NCBI GenBank assembly: GCA_046262175.1
Contig: JBHENF010000270.1
Span: 1-12,283, forward strand
From: RYN-124 sp046262175
Lineage (GTDB): Bacteria; Actinomycetota; Actinomycetes; Mycobacteriales; SCTD01
Reading direction: 5' to 3'
Length of the DNA stretch: 12,283 nt
The translations under genes were made by a program, and so were the position numbers. Under the pieces are notes generated by a model. It was given only the letters and a program-made list of their open reading frames with translations. It was not told the DNA's origin and did not search any database. Shown here piece after piece: positions 1 to 5,897 of the stretch; position 1 is the first letter of the stretch, and each line of letters opens with the position of its first letter.

Positions 1-247
1 CACCGCCACGGGGAACCGAACCGCCGACCAGGCCGGTGTTGCCGCCCTGCACGGTCAGCGTTCCGCCGGCGGCGTTTACCGCGCGTACGACGGCAGCGGT
101 CTGCGCGGTGTCTGCGGGCCGGACGACCGCGAGGGCCGCACCGCGGAACCTGCCGGTCCAGTCCGTCTCGTACGACGCGCGCAGGTCCGCGTCGACCAGG
201 ACGTGCTGCTCGCCCACGGCGGCGCGCAGCGCGTCGAGCAACGTCAA
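1..247 (-). CDS. FAD-binding oxidase, GlcD / D-2-hydroxyglutarate dehydrogenase-like (N-terminal part)
   Basis: This is a partial gene; its first ~82 codons are visible and the rest lies beyond the left edge. Translation from TTG at 247 gives an N-terminus with the FAD-PCMH signature GGNTGLVGGSVP at about residues 69-80. That signature is typical of the GlcD / D-lactate / D-2-hydroxyglutarate dehydrogenase family, which oxidises D-2-hydroxyacids to 2-oxoacids with FAD. The ALAVVRPADTAQTAAVVRAV stretch is the usual beta-strand/helix just before the glycine-rich FAD loop. The TTG start overlaps the TGA stop of serA (TTGA, 244-247), so translational coupling is likely. The partner suggests D-2-hydroxyglutarate or a related acid as substrate, which is inference. 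The family call is firm; a glycolate- or D-lactate-specific member cannot be excluded from this fragment. Confidence 0.8.
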   Translation of the reverse strand, partial: MTLLDALRAAVGEQHVLVDADLRASYETDWTGRFRGAALAVVRPADTAQTAAVVRAVNAAGGTLTVQGGNTGLVGGSVPRGG

Positions 248-1452
248 CGCAGCACCCACAGGCGGACGGTCTCGGGCAGCTGCTCCAGCGCCTCCACCAC
301 GTCGTCGCTGTCGAGGGCGGCGACGTCGGTCACGACGTAGCCGAGGGCTCCGCTGGTGCCGAGCAGCTGGCCCTCGATGTTGAGCCCGTGGTCCGCGAGG
401 ACGCCGTTGACAGTGGCGAGGACGCCGGGCGTGTTCGTGTGCAGCAGCAGGACGCGCGTCGTGCCCGGGCCGCGCGGCAGGGAGACCTGGGGCAGGTTGA
501 CGGACAACGACGTGTTGCCCTCGGCGGCGTAGTCGCGCAGCTTGCCGGCCACGAAGTTGCCGATGTCCTGCTGGGCCTCCTCCGTGGACCCGCCGACGTG
601 CGGCGTGAGGATGACGTTGCGCAGTCCGCGCAGCTCCGAGACGAACTCCTCCCCCGCCGCCTTCGGCTCCTGCGGGAAGACGTCGACGGCGGCACCGGCA
701 AGGTGGCCGCTCTCGACGTGCGCCCGCAGCGCCGTGTGGTCGACGACGAAACCCCTGCTGAGGTTGAGGAAGACAGCGCCCGGCTTCATACGCGCGAACT
801 GCTCCTCGCCGAACAGCCCGCTGTTGCCGGCCCGACCGTCCACGTGGAGCGTGACCACATCGGACTGAGCGAGCAGCTCCTCGAGGGTGCCGCAGCGGCG
901 GGCGTTGCCCAGGGCGAGCTTGTCGCTGGTGTCGAAGAAAAGCACCGACATCCCGAGCGCCTCGGCGAGCACCGACAACTGGCTGCCGATGTTGCCGTAG
1001 CCCACGATGCCGAGCCGGCGGCCGCGTACCTCGTGACTGCCGATCGCCGACTTGTCCCATACGCCCGCGTGCATGTCGGTGTTCTTGTCGGTGAGCCGGC
1101 GGGTCAGCGCGATGAGCTCCGAGAGCGCGAGCTCGACGACGCTGCGTGTGTTGGAGAACGGCGCGTTGAACACCGCGACGCCCCTGTTGGTGGCCGCCGG
1201 CAGGTCGATCTGGTTGGTGCCGATGCAGAAGGCGCCGATGGCGACGAGGTCGTGCGCGGCCTCGAGCACCCGGCGGGTGACGGTCGTGTTGGAGCGGATA
1301 CCCAGCAGGTGAACGTCGCTGATCCGCTCGACCAGCTCGTCCTCGCCGAGCGCCTTGCCGAGGCGCTCCACGTCGTACCCGGCGTCGCGCAGGACGAAGG
1401 CCGCGTCGTCGTGGACGTTCTCCAGGAGAAGGGCGCGGGGCTGATCGCTCAC
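244..1452 (-). CDS. serA: D-3-phosphoglycerate dehydrogenase, E. coli-type with ACT domain
   Basis: The enzyme oxidises 3-phosphoglycerate to 3-phosphohydroxypyruvate with NAD+, the first step of serine synthesis in the cytosol. The 402-aa product aligns along its length with E. coli SerA (410 aa), not with the longer mycobacterial type. Visible features are GTNQIDL, NAPFSNTRSV, the Rossmann motif GYGNIG (151-156), catalytic Arg233 (LSRG), Glu262 (PQEP) and His285 (HVGGST). The C-terminal ACT domain starts near 333. Its H338-x-N340 and N358 match the serine-binding His/Asn/Asn of E. coli SerA, so serine feedback inhibition is probably kept. E. coli SerA also reduces 2-oxoglutarate to 2-hydroxyglutarate. 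I chose GTG at 1452 because it fits family N-termini and lies 7 nt after a -10-like TACGCT. An in-frame ATG at 1515 has an AAGGGG 9 nt upstream but would add 21 non-homologous residues. The stop overlaps the next gene's start. Confidence 0.95.
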   Translation of the reverse strand: MSDQPRALLLENVHDDAAFVLRDAGYDVERLGKALGEDELVERISDVHLLGIRSNTTVTRRVLEAAHDLVAIGAFCIGTNQIDLPAATNRGVAVFNAPFSNTRSVVELALSELIALTRRLTDKNTDMHAGVWDKSAIGSHEVRGRRLGIVGYGNIGSQLSVLAEALGMSVLFFDTSDKLALGNARRCGTLEELLAQSDVVTLHVDGRAGNSGLFGEEQFARMKPGAVFLNLSRGFVVDHTALRAHVESGHLAGAAVDVFPQEPKAAGEEFVSELRGLRNVILTPHVGGSTEEAQQDIGNFVAGKLRDYAAEGNTSLSVNLPQVSLPRGPGTTRVLLLHTNTPGVLATVNGVLADHGLNIEGQLLGTSGALGYVVTDVAALDSDDVVEALEQLPETVRLWVLR

Positions 1453-1459
1453 CCCCTTC

Positions 1460-1465
1460 AGCGTA
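1460..1465 (-). promoter_or_regulatory. Putative -10 element (TACGCT) for leaderless serA transcription
   Basis: On the minus strand TACGCT ends exactly 7 nt before the GTG start of serA, the spacing expected if transcription begins at the start codon. No convincing -35 is visible. The same TAnnnT-N7-start layout recurs before three other genes in the window. Assigned from sequence pattern only. Confidence 0.35.
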
Positions 1466-1587
1466 CGGGCGGGACGGGCGGTCGCGAGGAGGCATCGGCC
1501 ACACCCGCTGTCCATCCGGCGAAGCCCCTTCTCCTCGCGCGGCCGGCGAGGCGCCGGGCGGCGTGGGGCGGTGTGGGGAGGCGCATG

Positions 1588-1676
1588 GCGGTGCGAGGAC
1601 ATCCACGTCGTCCCCCGGCGCGGCTCACGCGGCGGCGGCTGACTCCTCCGTACCGAGGTGGATGTCGGGGCACCGG
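1588..1676. repeat. Left inverted-repeat unit of the DUF559 cassette
   Basis: Two copies of one ~23 bp motif face each other: a minus-strand copy at 1588-1610 and a plus-strand copy at 1654-1676, separated by 43 bp. The motif consensus is GAGGTGGATGTCGAGGCACC. The plus copy differs from the matching arm of the right unit at only one position in 23 bp; the minus copy is more diverged. The unit spans the 3' end of the DUF559 gene: the right arm encodes part of its last residues (CPDIHL) and the TGA stop is in the loop. A second unit of the same geometry lies upstream of the gene at 2654-2740, and the two loops share a related GGCGC...CACGCG segment. The pairing could form a long hairpin in single-stranded DNA or RNA. 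Confidence 0.8.
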
Positions 1677-2605
1677 CCCAGTGCTGCGCGTACCTCGTCG
1701 AGCACGCGCGGTCCGTCGTGCACGACCTCCGCCCACGTGTAGCGCAGCACCCGCCAACCGAGCGCGGCAAGCGCGTTGTCGCGCAGGCGGTCGCGCACCG
1801 GGTCCTGGTGCCACTTCTGCCCGTCGACCTCCACCACGAGGCGCTGCGCCCGAAAGCAGAAGTCGACCCGGAGCTCTGGCCGGTGACGCAGCACCACCTG
1901 CGTGTCGAACCCGGACAGCGCCGCCTGCAGCATCCGCACTCGCTGGACGCTCTCGAGCACCGACCCGCTGCCCTCGTCCACCATGCGCAGGACATTCCGA
2001 ACCCGCCGGCTGTCTCGGACGCCTGGCAGCCGCGCGCCGCGCCGCAGCAGCCCGCCGAGGGTGGCATCGCCGCACCGCAGGGCGCTGTCCGCGAGTGCGA
2101 CGGCCTCCAACAGCGGACGCGTCAGGCAGCACTCGATCACCGTGCGCTCCGGCCCGGCGAGGCCAAGCGCGTTCGTCCCCTGCAACACGACGAGTTGCTC
2201 GCGCTCCAGGTGGCGTCGCTGGGTCACGCGCAGGTGCCGTCCACCCGCTCGGCCGCGGCCGTGCGGCACATCGATCTCGATGCTCCGGCCGGGTTCGACC
2301 AGCATCGGCCAGCCGCGCAGCGCAGCGGCCGTGCGCCCCGCCGCAACCGCGTCGCCGCCGAGGCTGAGCAGGGCGGCTCGGACGTGCACGACGTACGCGG
2401 CGGCGACACCGAGATCGGTGACCACGAAGCGGGGCATGGGTGGCAGTGCGGCGGGCGCGTAGACCCCGTGCCGTACGCGGACGAGCGTCCTGGCGGCGAT
2501 CAACCGGGTGACGGCGCCGGCGGACACTCCGGCGAGGCTCAGCTCGCGCGCGGTCACGAGTCCTTGGTTCCGACCGGACTCCGCCAGAGCGGCTTCGAGC
2601 GACAT
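1625..2605 (-). CDS. DUF559 (Vsr-like PD-(D/E)XK) protein with AbiEi-like N-terminal domain
   Basis: The predicted 326-aa protein has two parts. Residues ~1-55 (GLVTARELSLAGVSAGAVTRLIAARTLVR... HGVYA) resemble the winged-helix N-terminus of AbiEi-type antitoxins and related DUF559 proteins, a likely DNA-binding module. Residues ~215-305 form the DUF559 fold of the Vsr/MutH-like nuclease superfamily, with E218, D248 (RVDF), E259/D261 (VEVDG) and the closing RVLRYTWAEV strand, so the acidic catalytic set looks intact. The substrate is unknown. I chose ATG at 2605 because the homologous part begins just after it and upstream sequence runs into the repeat unit; there is no clear ribosome-binding site. 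The last ~15 residues are encoded within the left repeat unit. No AbiEii-type toxin gene is adjacent, so an ordinary toxin-antitoxin role is unlikely. Actinobacterial genomes often carry such genes as scattered singletons. Confidence 0.85.
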   Translation of the reverse strand: MSLEAALAESGRNQGLVTARELSLAGVSAGAVTRLIAARTLVRVRHGVYAPAALPPMPRFVVTDLGVAAAYVVHVRAALLSLGGDAVAAGRTAAALRGWPMLVEPGRSIEIDVPHGRGRAGGRHLRVTQRRHLEREQLVVLQGTNALGLAGPERTVIECCLTRPLLEAVALADSALRCGDATLGGLLRRGARLPGVRDSRRVRNVLRMVDEGSGSVLESVQRVRMLQAALSGFDTQVVLRHRPELRVDFCFRAQRLVVEVDGQKWHQDPVRDRLRDNALAALGWRVLRYTWAEVVHDGPRVLDEVRAALGRCPDIHLGTEESAAAA

Positions 2606-2653
2606 CGCGCCACTGTGGGGGCGCGCCGGCGACCGCGCGCACGGTCGTCCACA

Positions 2654-2740
2654 GGGTGCCTGGGCATCCACCTCCGCTCCGTGGGCGCCGCACGCGTCGC
2701 AGCAACCCCCTGCCTCACGAGGTGGATGTCGAGGCACCGG
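2654..2740. repeat. Right inverted-repeat unit of the DUF559 cassette
   Basis: The minus-strand arm at 2654-2676 and the plus-strand arm at 2718-2740 share the core GGTGGATG...AGGCACC, with a 41 bp loop. The plus arm matches the left unit's plus arm (1654-1676) at all but one position. The unit sits 48 bp upstream of the DUF559 start and 47 bp before the methyltransferase start, in the only gap between these divergent genes. Confidence 0.8.
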
Positions 2741-2775
2741 TCAGGGGCACACGTCGAGGCACCGGGCAGGGCACA
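2728..2775 (+). repeat. Tandem 23-24 bp direct repeat with 25 bp period
   Basis: The outer half of the right arm plus its flank (2728-2751, GTCGAGGCACCGG then CAGGGGCACA) is repeated at 2753-2775 with one substitution and one deleted base. The second copy ends 12 bp before the methyltransferase ATG and therefore occupies its promoter region. Confidence 0.75.
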
Positions 2776-2787
2776 GGATGTGGTCGC

Positions 2788-3414
2788 ATGACGTACTGGC
2801 AGCGCTGGCACGACGACTACGCCGACCCGCGCTCGGACCTGAGCCAGCGACTCGCGGTCGTGCAGGCGGCGATCCGCAGCGACCTCGACAGCCGCCCGCC
2901 AGGGCCGATTCCGCTGCTCAGCATGTGCGCCGGGCAGGGACACGACGTGGCCGGAGCACTCGACGGGCACCCCCGCCGCGCGGACGTGCGCGGACTGCTC
3001 GTGGAGCTCGACCCCAGCAACGTCGCCGCCGCCCGCACGCGCCTGCACGGGCTGCGGGTCGACGCCGTGGAGGGCGACGCCGGCAGCACCAGTCCGTACG
3101 AGGGAGCGGTGCCGGCCGACCTGCTCCTGGTGTGCGGCGTCTTCGGCAACGTCCCCGACGAGGACGTCGAACGGACGGTCGCCCTGCTGCCAACGCTGTC
3201 CGCACCGAACGCGACCGTCATCTGGACGCGTCACCGACGCGAGCCCGACCTGACACCGAGCATCCGCGGTTGGTTCAGCGGGGCCGGGTATGCCGAGCAG
3301 CAGTACGTGTCGCCGGGAGAAGGCGGCTTCGCGGTCGGCGTCCACCGCCTGACGGCTGAGCCCCCGCCGTACGAGCCAGGCCGCAGGCTCTTCACCTTCG
3401 TGCCGAACGGCTAG
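2788..3414 (+). CDS. Class I SAM-dependent methyltransferase (substrate unknown)
   Basis: The 208-aa protein begins MTYWQRWHDDYADPRSDLS, a start typical of a family of small actinobacterial methyltransferases. It carries the SAM-binding glycine-rich motif at 44-52 (SMCAGQGHD), an acidic residue at the end of strand 2 (LVELD, 71-75) and a GDAGS turn at 96-100 equivalent to the Asp contacting the adenine. The end of the Rossmann core is LLLVCGVFGNVP, and the protein closes with the family-typical LFTFV. Nothing in the sequence names the methyl acceptor. The stop lies 10 nt before the pat start, but pat has its own -10-like hexamer overlapping this stop, so they need not be one operon. The upstream gap is filled by DUF559-associated repeats, which may influence expression. 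Confidence 0.85.
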   Translation: MTYWQRWHDDYADPRSDLSQRLAVVQAAIRSDLDSRPPGPIPLLSMCAGQGHDVAGALDGHPRRADVRGLLVELDPSNVAAARTRLHGLRVDAVEGDAGSTSPYEGAVPADLLLVCGVFGNVPDEDVERTVALLPTLSAPNATVIWTRHRREPDLTPSIRGWFSGAGYAEQQYVSPGEGGFAVGVHRLTAEPPPYEPGRRLFTFVPNG

Positions 3415-3417
3415 CGT
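3412..3417 (+). promoter_or_regulatory. Putative -10 element (TAGCGT) for leaderless pat transcription
   Basis: TAGCGT overlaps the TAG stop of the methyltransferase and ends exactly 7 nt before the pat ATG. No Shine-Dalgarno precedes pat, which fits a leaderless mRNA. The identical hexamer at the same spacing precedes the minus-strand gene starting at 5092. Confidence 0.4.
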
Positions 3418-3424
3418 CCGCGAC

Positions 3425-4489
3425 ATGACCCCCAAGCTGCGACCTCTGCTGCGCGGGTTGCCCGCGTACAAGCCGGGCCGACGGCCGGCCCCCGGTCAGG
3501 ACCTCGCCCGGCTGGCGAGCAACGAGACGCCGTACCCGCTGCTGCCGGGCGTGGTCGAGGCGATCGCGGCGGCTGTCGCGGACGGCAACCGGTACCCAGA
3601 CCCGGCGGTCGAGCAGCTGACCGCGGCGCTGGCCGGCAAGCACGGCGTCGGCGAGGACCGCGTAGCCGTCGGCTGTGGCTCGGTGATGCTCGTGCAGCAG
3701 CTCGTCAACATCGCGGCCGACGCCGGCGAGGAGGTCGTCTACGCGTGGCGATCCTTCGAGGCGTACCCCGGCCTGGTCAAGATCGCCGGCGCCACGCCCG
3801 TCGAGGTGCCGCTCCGTGGTTACGAGCACGACCTCGACGCCATGGCAGACGCCGTCACCGACCGCACCCGGCTGATCCTGCTGTGCACGCCCAACAACCC
3901 GACCGGCCCTGCCCTGCGGGAGACCGACGTCCGTGCGTTCCTCGGCCGCGTCCCGGGCGACGTCCTGGTGGTCCTGGACGAGGCGTACGCGGAGTTCGTG
4001 TCCGACCCGGCAGCGGTGGACGGGCGACGGCTGCTCGGCGACCACCCGAACCTCGCCGTCCTCCGCACCTTCAGCAAGGCGTACGGCCTCGCCGGCCTGC
4101 GGGTCGGCTACTGCCTCACCGGCTCGTCCGACGTCGCCGCCGCGCTGCGCCAGGTGCAGGTGCCGTTCTCGGTGTCGCTGCCGGCGCAGGCCGCCGCGCT
4201 CGCCAGTCTCGACGCGGAGGACGAGCTGCTGGCCCGCGTCGCCGACGTGGCGCGCGAGCGCGACCCGCTGCGCAAGGCGCTGCTCGACCTCGGGTACGAC
4301 GTCCCGCCGAGCGAGGGCAACTTCGTCTGGCTGCCGACCGGCGAGGACACGATGCGGGTCGCCGGGGTCTTCGACGAGGCCGGCGTCCTGACCCGGCCCT
4401 TCGACGGCGACGGGATCCGCATAACGGTGACGACGGCGGAGGACAGCGCCCGCGTCATCCAGGCAGCGCGGACCGCTCAGCTCGCATGA
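3425..4489 (+). CDS. pat: Aromatic amino acid aminotransferase, HisC-like (Pat/HisC2)
   Basis: This is a fold-type I PLP aminotransferase of 354 aa. Residues visible are LASNETPYPLLPGV (30-43), N157 in TPNNPTGP, D185 and Y188 in LDEAYAEF, the PLP lysine K218 in TFSKAYGLAGLRVGY, and the carboxylate-binding R332 near the C-terminus. The AVGCGSV and WRSFEAYP stretches match mycobacterial Pat (Rv3772 type), which transaminates phenylpyruvate and other aromatic keto acids, more closely than the true histidinol-phosphate aminotransferase HisC. No other his gene is nearby, which supports Pat. The start gives the expected family N-terminus. The 3' end overlaps the convergent DUF3817 gene by 35 bp. 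A broad-specificity HisC remains an alternative. Confidence 0.88.
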   Translation: MTPKLRPLLRGLPAYKPGRRPAPGQDLARLASNETPYPLLPGVVEAIAAAVADGNRYPDPAVEQLTAALAGKHGVGEDRVAVGCGSVMLVQQLVNIAADAGEEVVYAWRSFEAYPGLVKIAGATPVEVPLRGYEHDLDAMADAVTDRTRLILLCTPNNPTGPALRETDVRAFLGRVPGDVLVVLDEAYAEFVSDPAAVDGRRLLGDHPNLAVLRTFSKAYGLAGLRVGYCLTGSSDVAAALRQVQVPFSVSLPAQAAALASLDAEDELLARVADVARERDPLRKALLDLGYDVPPSEGNFVWLPTGEDTMRVAGVFDEAGVLTRPFDGDGIRITVTTAEDSARVIQAARTAQLA

Positions 4490-4760
4490 TCCGTCGCTCC
4501 ATCACGAACGACAGGAACGGGATCGTGCCGGCGAGCAGGACCAGCCCGGTGCGCGGCAGCGGCCACTTCCGGTTGAGCGCCAGCTGCACCGAGGCCATGA
4601 GGTACAGCAGGTAGAACCAGCCGTGCATCGTCCAGATCACCTTGCCGAAGCCGGGGTGGTGGAAGACGTGCGTCAGGGGGATCGCGACGAAGCAGGCGAC
4701 CAGCAGCACGGTGCCGGTGACGAACGCCATGGTCCGGTACCGGCCGAGATCCGTCCTCAC
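4455..4760 (-). CDS. DUF3817 integral membrane protein
   Basis: The 101-aa protein has three hydrophobic segments (about 11-30, 43-63 and 69-88), a His-containing HVFHHPGFGK loop and the characteristic WTMHGWFYLLYL stretch of DUF3817, a family of small actinobacterial membrane proteins without known function. GTG at 4760 is chosen because it overlaps the upstream gene's TGA stop as GTGA (4757-4760), gives the usual family start (RYRTMAFVTGT), and implies translational coupling. The last 35 bp overlap the 3' end of pat on the other strand. There are no catalytic motifs. Confidence 0.88.
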   Translation of the reverse strand: MRTDLGRYRTMAFVTGTVLLVACFVAIPLTHVFHHPGFGKVIWTMHGWFYLLYLMASVQLALNRKWPLPRTGLVLLAGTIPFLSFVMERRIMRAERSALPG

Positions 4761-5092
4761 GCCTCGCCGTTCAGCCGGGCCAGGTAGGCGTTGTAGGCCG
4801 CCAGCTCGTCGTCCTGCGGCTCGTCGACGGCGGCCGCCGGCCTGGGCAGCACCACGTCGTCGACGGGCTCCGGCCGCGCCTCGCCGTCCGCCTCGCTCAG
4901 CAGCTTCCAGAAGCAGAACAGCGCGAACGCGGCGAACAGCACCCACTCCACGGCGTACGCGTAGTTCTGCAGCGAGTGCGTCGTCTCGCCGCGGCCGAGC
5001 TGCCAGCGGCCGAGCAGCAGCATCACGAACGACGCGGCCAGCGTCAGCAGCAGACCGAAGAGCCCACGCGGGGTCAGCAGGCGCCGGAGCAC
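4757..5092 (-). CDS. Small two-TM membrane protein of unknown function
   Basis: The 111-aa product has one TM helix at ~9-28, then LGRWQLGRG, a second TM at ~47-65 (AVEWVLFAAFALFCFWKLL) and an acidic, proline-rich cytosolic-looking tail ending DDELAAYNAYLARLNGEA. The GRWQLxR turn after the first helix recalls the N-terminal anchor of SURF1, but the large SURF1 domain is absent. I recognise this as a recurring actinobacterial membrane protein without a named function. GTG at 5092 fits the family start (LRRLLTPRGL) and lies exactly 7 nt after TAGCGT. It is coupled to the DUF3817 gene by a GTGA overlap, so the two products may act together in the membrane, which is inference. Confidence 0.8.
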   Translation of the reverse strand: MLRRLLTPRGLFGLLLTLAASFVMLLLGRWQLGRGETTHSLQNYAYAVEWVLFAAFALFCFWKLLSEADGEARPEPVDDVVLPRPAAAVDEPQDDELAAYNAYLARLNGEA

Positions 5093-5099
5093 ACCGCCG

Positions 5100-5105
5100 A
5101 CGCTA
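5100..5105 (-). promoter_or_regulatory. Putative -10 element (TAGCGT) for the membrane-protein pair
   Basis: On the minus strand TAGCGT is followed by 7 nt and the GTG start at 5092, with no ribosome-binding site. It lies within the 61 bp gap shared with the divergent histidine phosphatase gene. It is the same hexamer and spacing as before pat. Confidence 0.38.
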
Positions 5106-5153
5106 CCCGCGCGGGCTCGTGTGCGCGGCCCGGAGCGGGGGAAGGGGCAGCGC

Positions 5154-5897
5154 GTGGCGAAGACGGAGTGGCCCGACGTCCTGATGGTCGTGCGGCACGG
5201 CGAGAGCAGCGGCAACGTCGCGCGTGACAAGGCAGAGGCGGACGAGCTCGAGGTCATCGACATCGCCGAGCGCGACGTCGACGTCCCGCTGTCCGACCTG
5301 GGCGAGCGCCAGGCGCGGGCGCTCGGGGCGTGGCTGGCCGACCTGCCGGGGGACGAGCGCCCGACGGTGCTGTGGGTGTCCCCGTACGTCCGTGCGCAGC
5401 AGACCGCGCAGATCGCGCTCGAGGCGGCCGGGCTCGACCTGCCGACCGTGGTGGACGAGCGGCTGCGGGAGCGCGAGTTCGGCGTGCTCGACCGGCTGAC
5501 GCGGCGCGGGATCGTGGCGAAGTTCCCGGACGAGGCGGAGCGCCGGGCTCGGCTGGGCAAGTTCTACCACCGGCCCCCCGGCGGCGAGTCGTGGTCGGAC
5601 GTGCTGCTGCGGCTGCGCGGCGCGATCGACGACCTGCGCCGCGACACCGTAGGCGAGCGCGTCCTGCTGGTGGCCCACCAGGTCGTCGTGCTGCTGTGCC
5701 GGTACGTCGTGGAGCAGATGTCCGAGGAGCAGGTTCTCGAGGTGGACCGGCTCGGCGACGTCGCCAACTGCTCGGTCACGTCGTACCGCCTGGTCGGCGA
5801 CGAGATGGTGCTCGAGCGCTACAACGAGACCGCTCCCGTCGAGGAGCAGGACGAGACCGTGACCTCCGAGCCCGATGTCGCAGCAGCCCCCCGCTGA
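5154..5897 (+). CDS. Histidine phosphatase (phosphoglycerate mutase-like) family protein
   Basis: The 247-aa protein has the branch signature R14-H15-G16-E17 (VVRHGES), a second Arg at R80 in SPYVRAQQTAQ, acidic E106/E108 (REREFG) and the second catalytic His at 175 (LLVAHQ). These allow a phospho-His phosphatase or mutase reaction. The substrate is unknown. Between residues 20 and 50 it has a charged insertion (RDKAEADELEVIDIAERDVD) seen in actinobacterial members rather than in glycolytic mutase. GTG at 5154 is selected for its GGGGAAGGGG ribosome-binding stretch about 6 nt upstream; a GTG at 5121 is possible. It overlaps the NnrD-like gene by 23 nt, so the two are co-transcribed and may be linked in metabolite repair, which is inference. 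Confidence 0.9.
   Translation: MAKTEWPDVLMVVRHGESSGNVARDKAEADELEVIDIAERDVDVPLSDLGERQARALGAWLADLPGDERPTVLWVSPYVRAQQTAQIALEAAGLDLPTVVDERLREREFGVLDRLTRRGIVAKFPDEAERRARLGKFYHRPPGGESWSDVLLRLRGAIDDLRRDTVGERVLLVAHQVVVLLCRYVVEQMSEEQVLEVDRLGDVANCSVTSYRLVGDEMVLERYNETAPVEEQDETVTSEPDVAAAPR

Larger units (their letters stand above)
1588..2740. mobile_element. Putative repeat-flanked DUF559 nuclease cassette
   Basis: A single nuclease gene is bracketed by two direct copies of an 87-89 bp unit, each made of an inverted pair of the same 23 bp motif, so the outermost arms are also inverted relative to each other. I see no transposase, no target-site duplication and no attachment site. The layout resembles REP/REPIN sequences flanking RAYT genes, where a single-copy enzyme acts on short palindromic repeats, but the enzyme family is different. 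Mobility is inference; what is seen is the repeat arrangement and its confinement to this gene within the window. Confidence 0.4.

Noticed and set aside
1515..1515. ATG with AAGGGG 9 nt upstream as the serA start
   Set aside because: It would add 21 residues without family similarity. GTG at 1452 fits E. coli SerA length and a leaderless -10; kept only as an alternative.
244..2067. A 607-codon open frame suggesting a nuclease-SerA fusion
   Set aside because: Its N-terminal ~200 residues are an out-of-frame reading of the DUF559 gene and repeat region with no protein-like composition; real SerA homology begins at 1452.
388..2367. A 659-codon open frame on the plus strand opposite serA and the DUF559 gene
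   Set aside because: It mirrors serA and DUF559 on the other strand, as is common in very G+C-rich DNA; composition is Arg/Ala/Val-rich and no motif is seen.
1625..2605. DUF559 protein as antitoxin of a type IV toxin-antitoxin pair
   Set aside because: Only the N-terminus is AbiEi-like; the C-terminus is a nuclease domain and no AbiEii nucleotidyltransferase gene is adjacent.
3425..4489. Histidinol-phosphate aminotransferase HisC of histidine synthesis
   Set aside because: No other his genes are near, and the GCGSV and WRSFEAYP stretches match the aromatic aminotransferase Pat group better.
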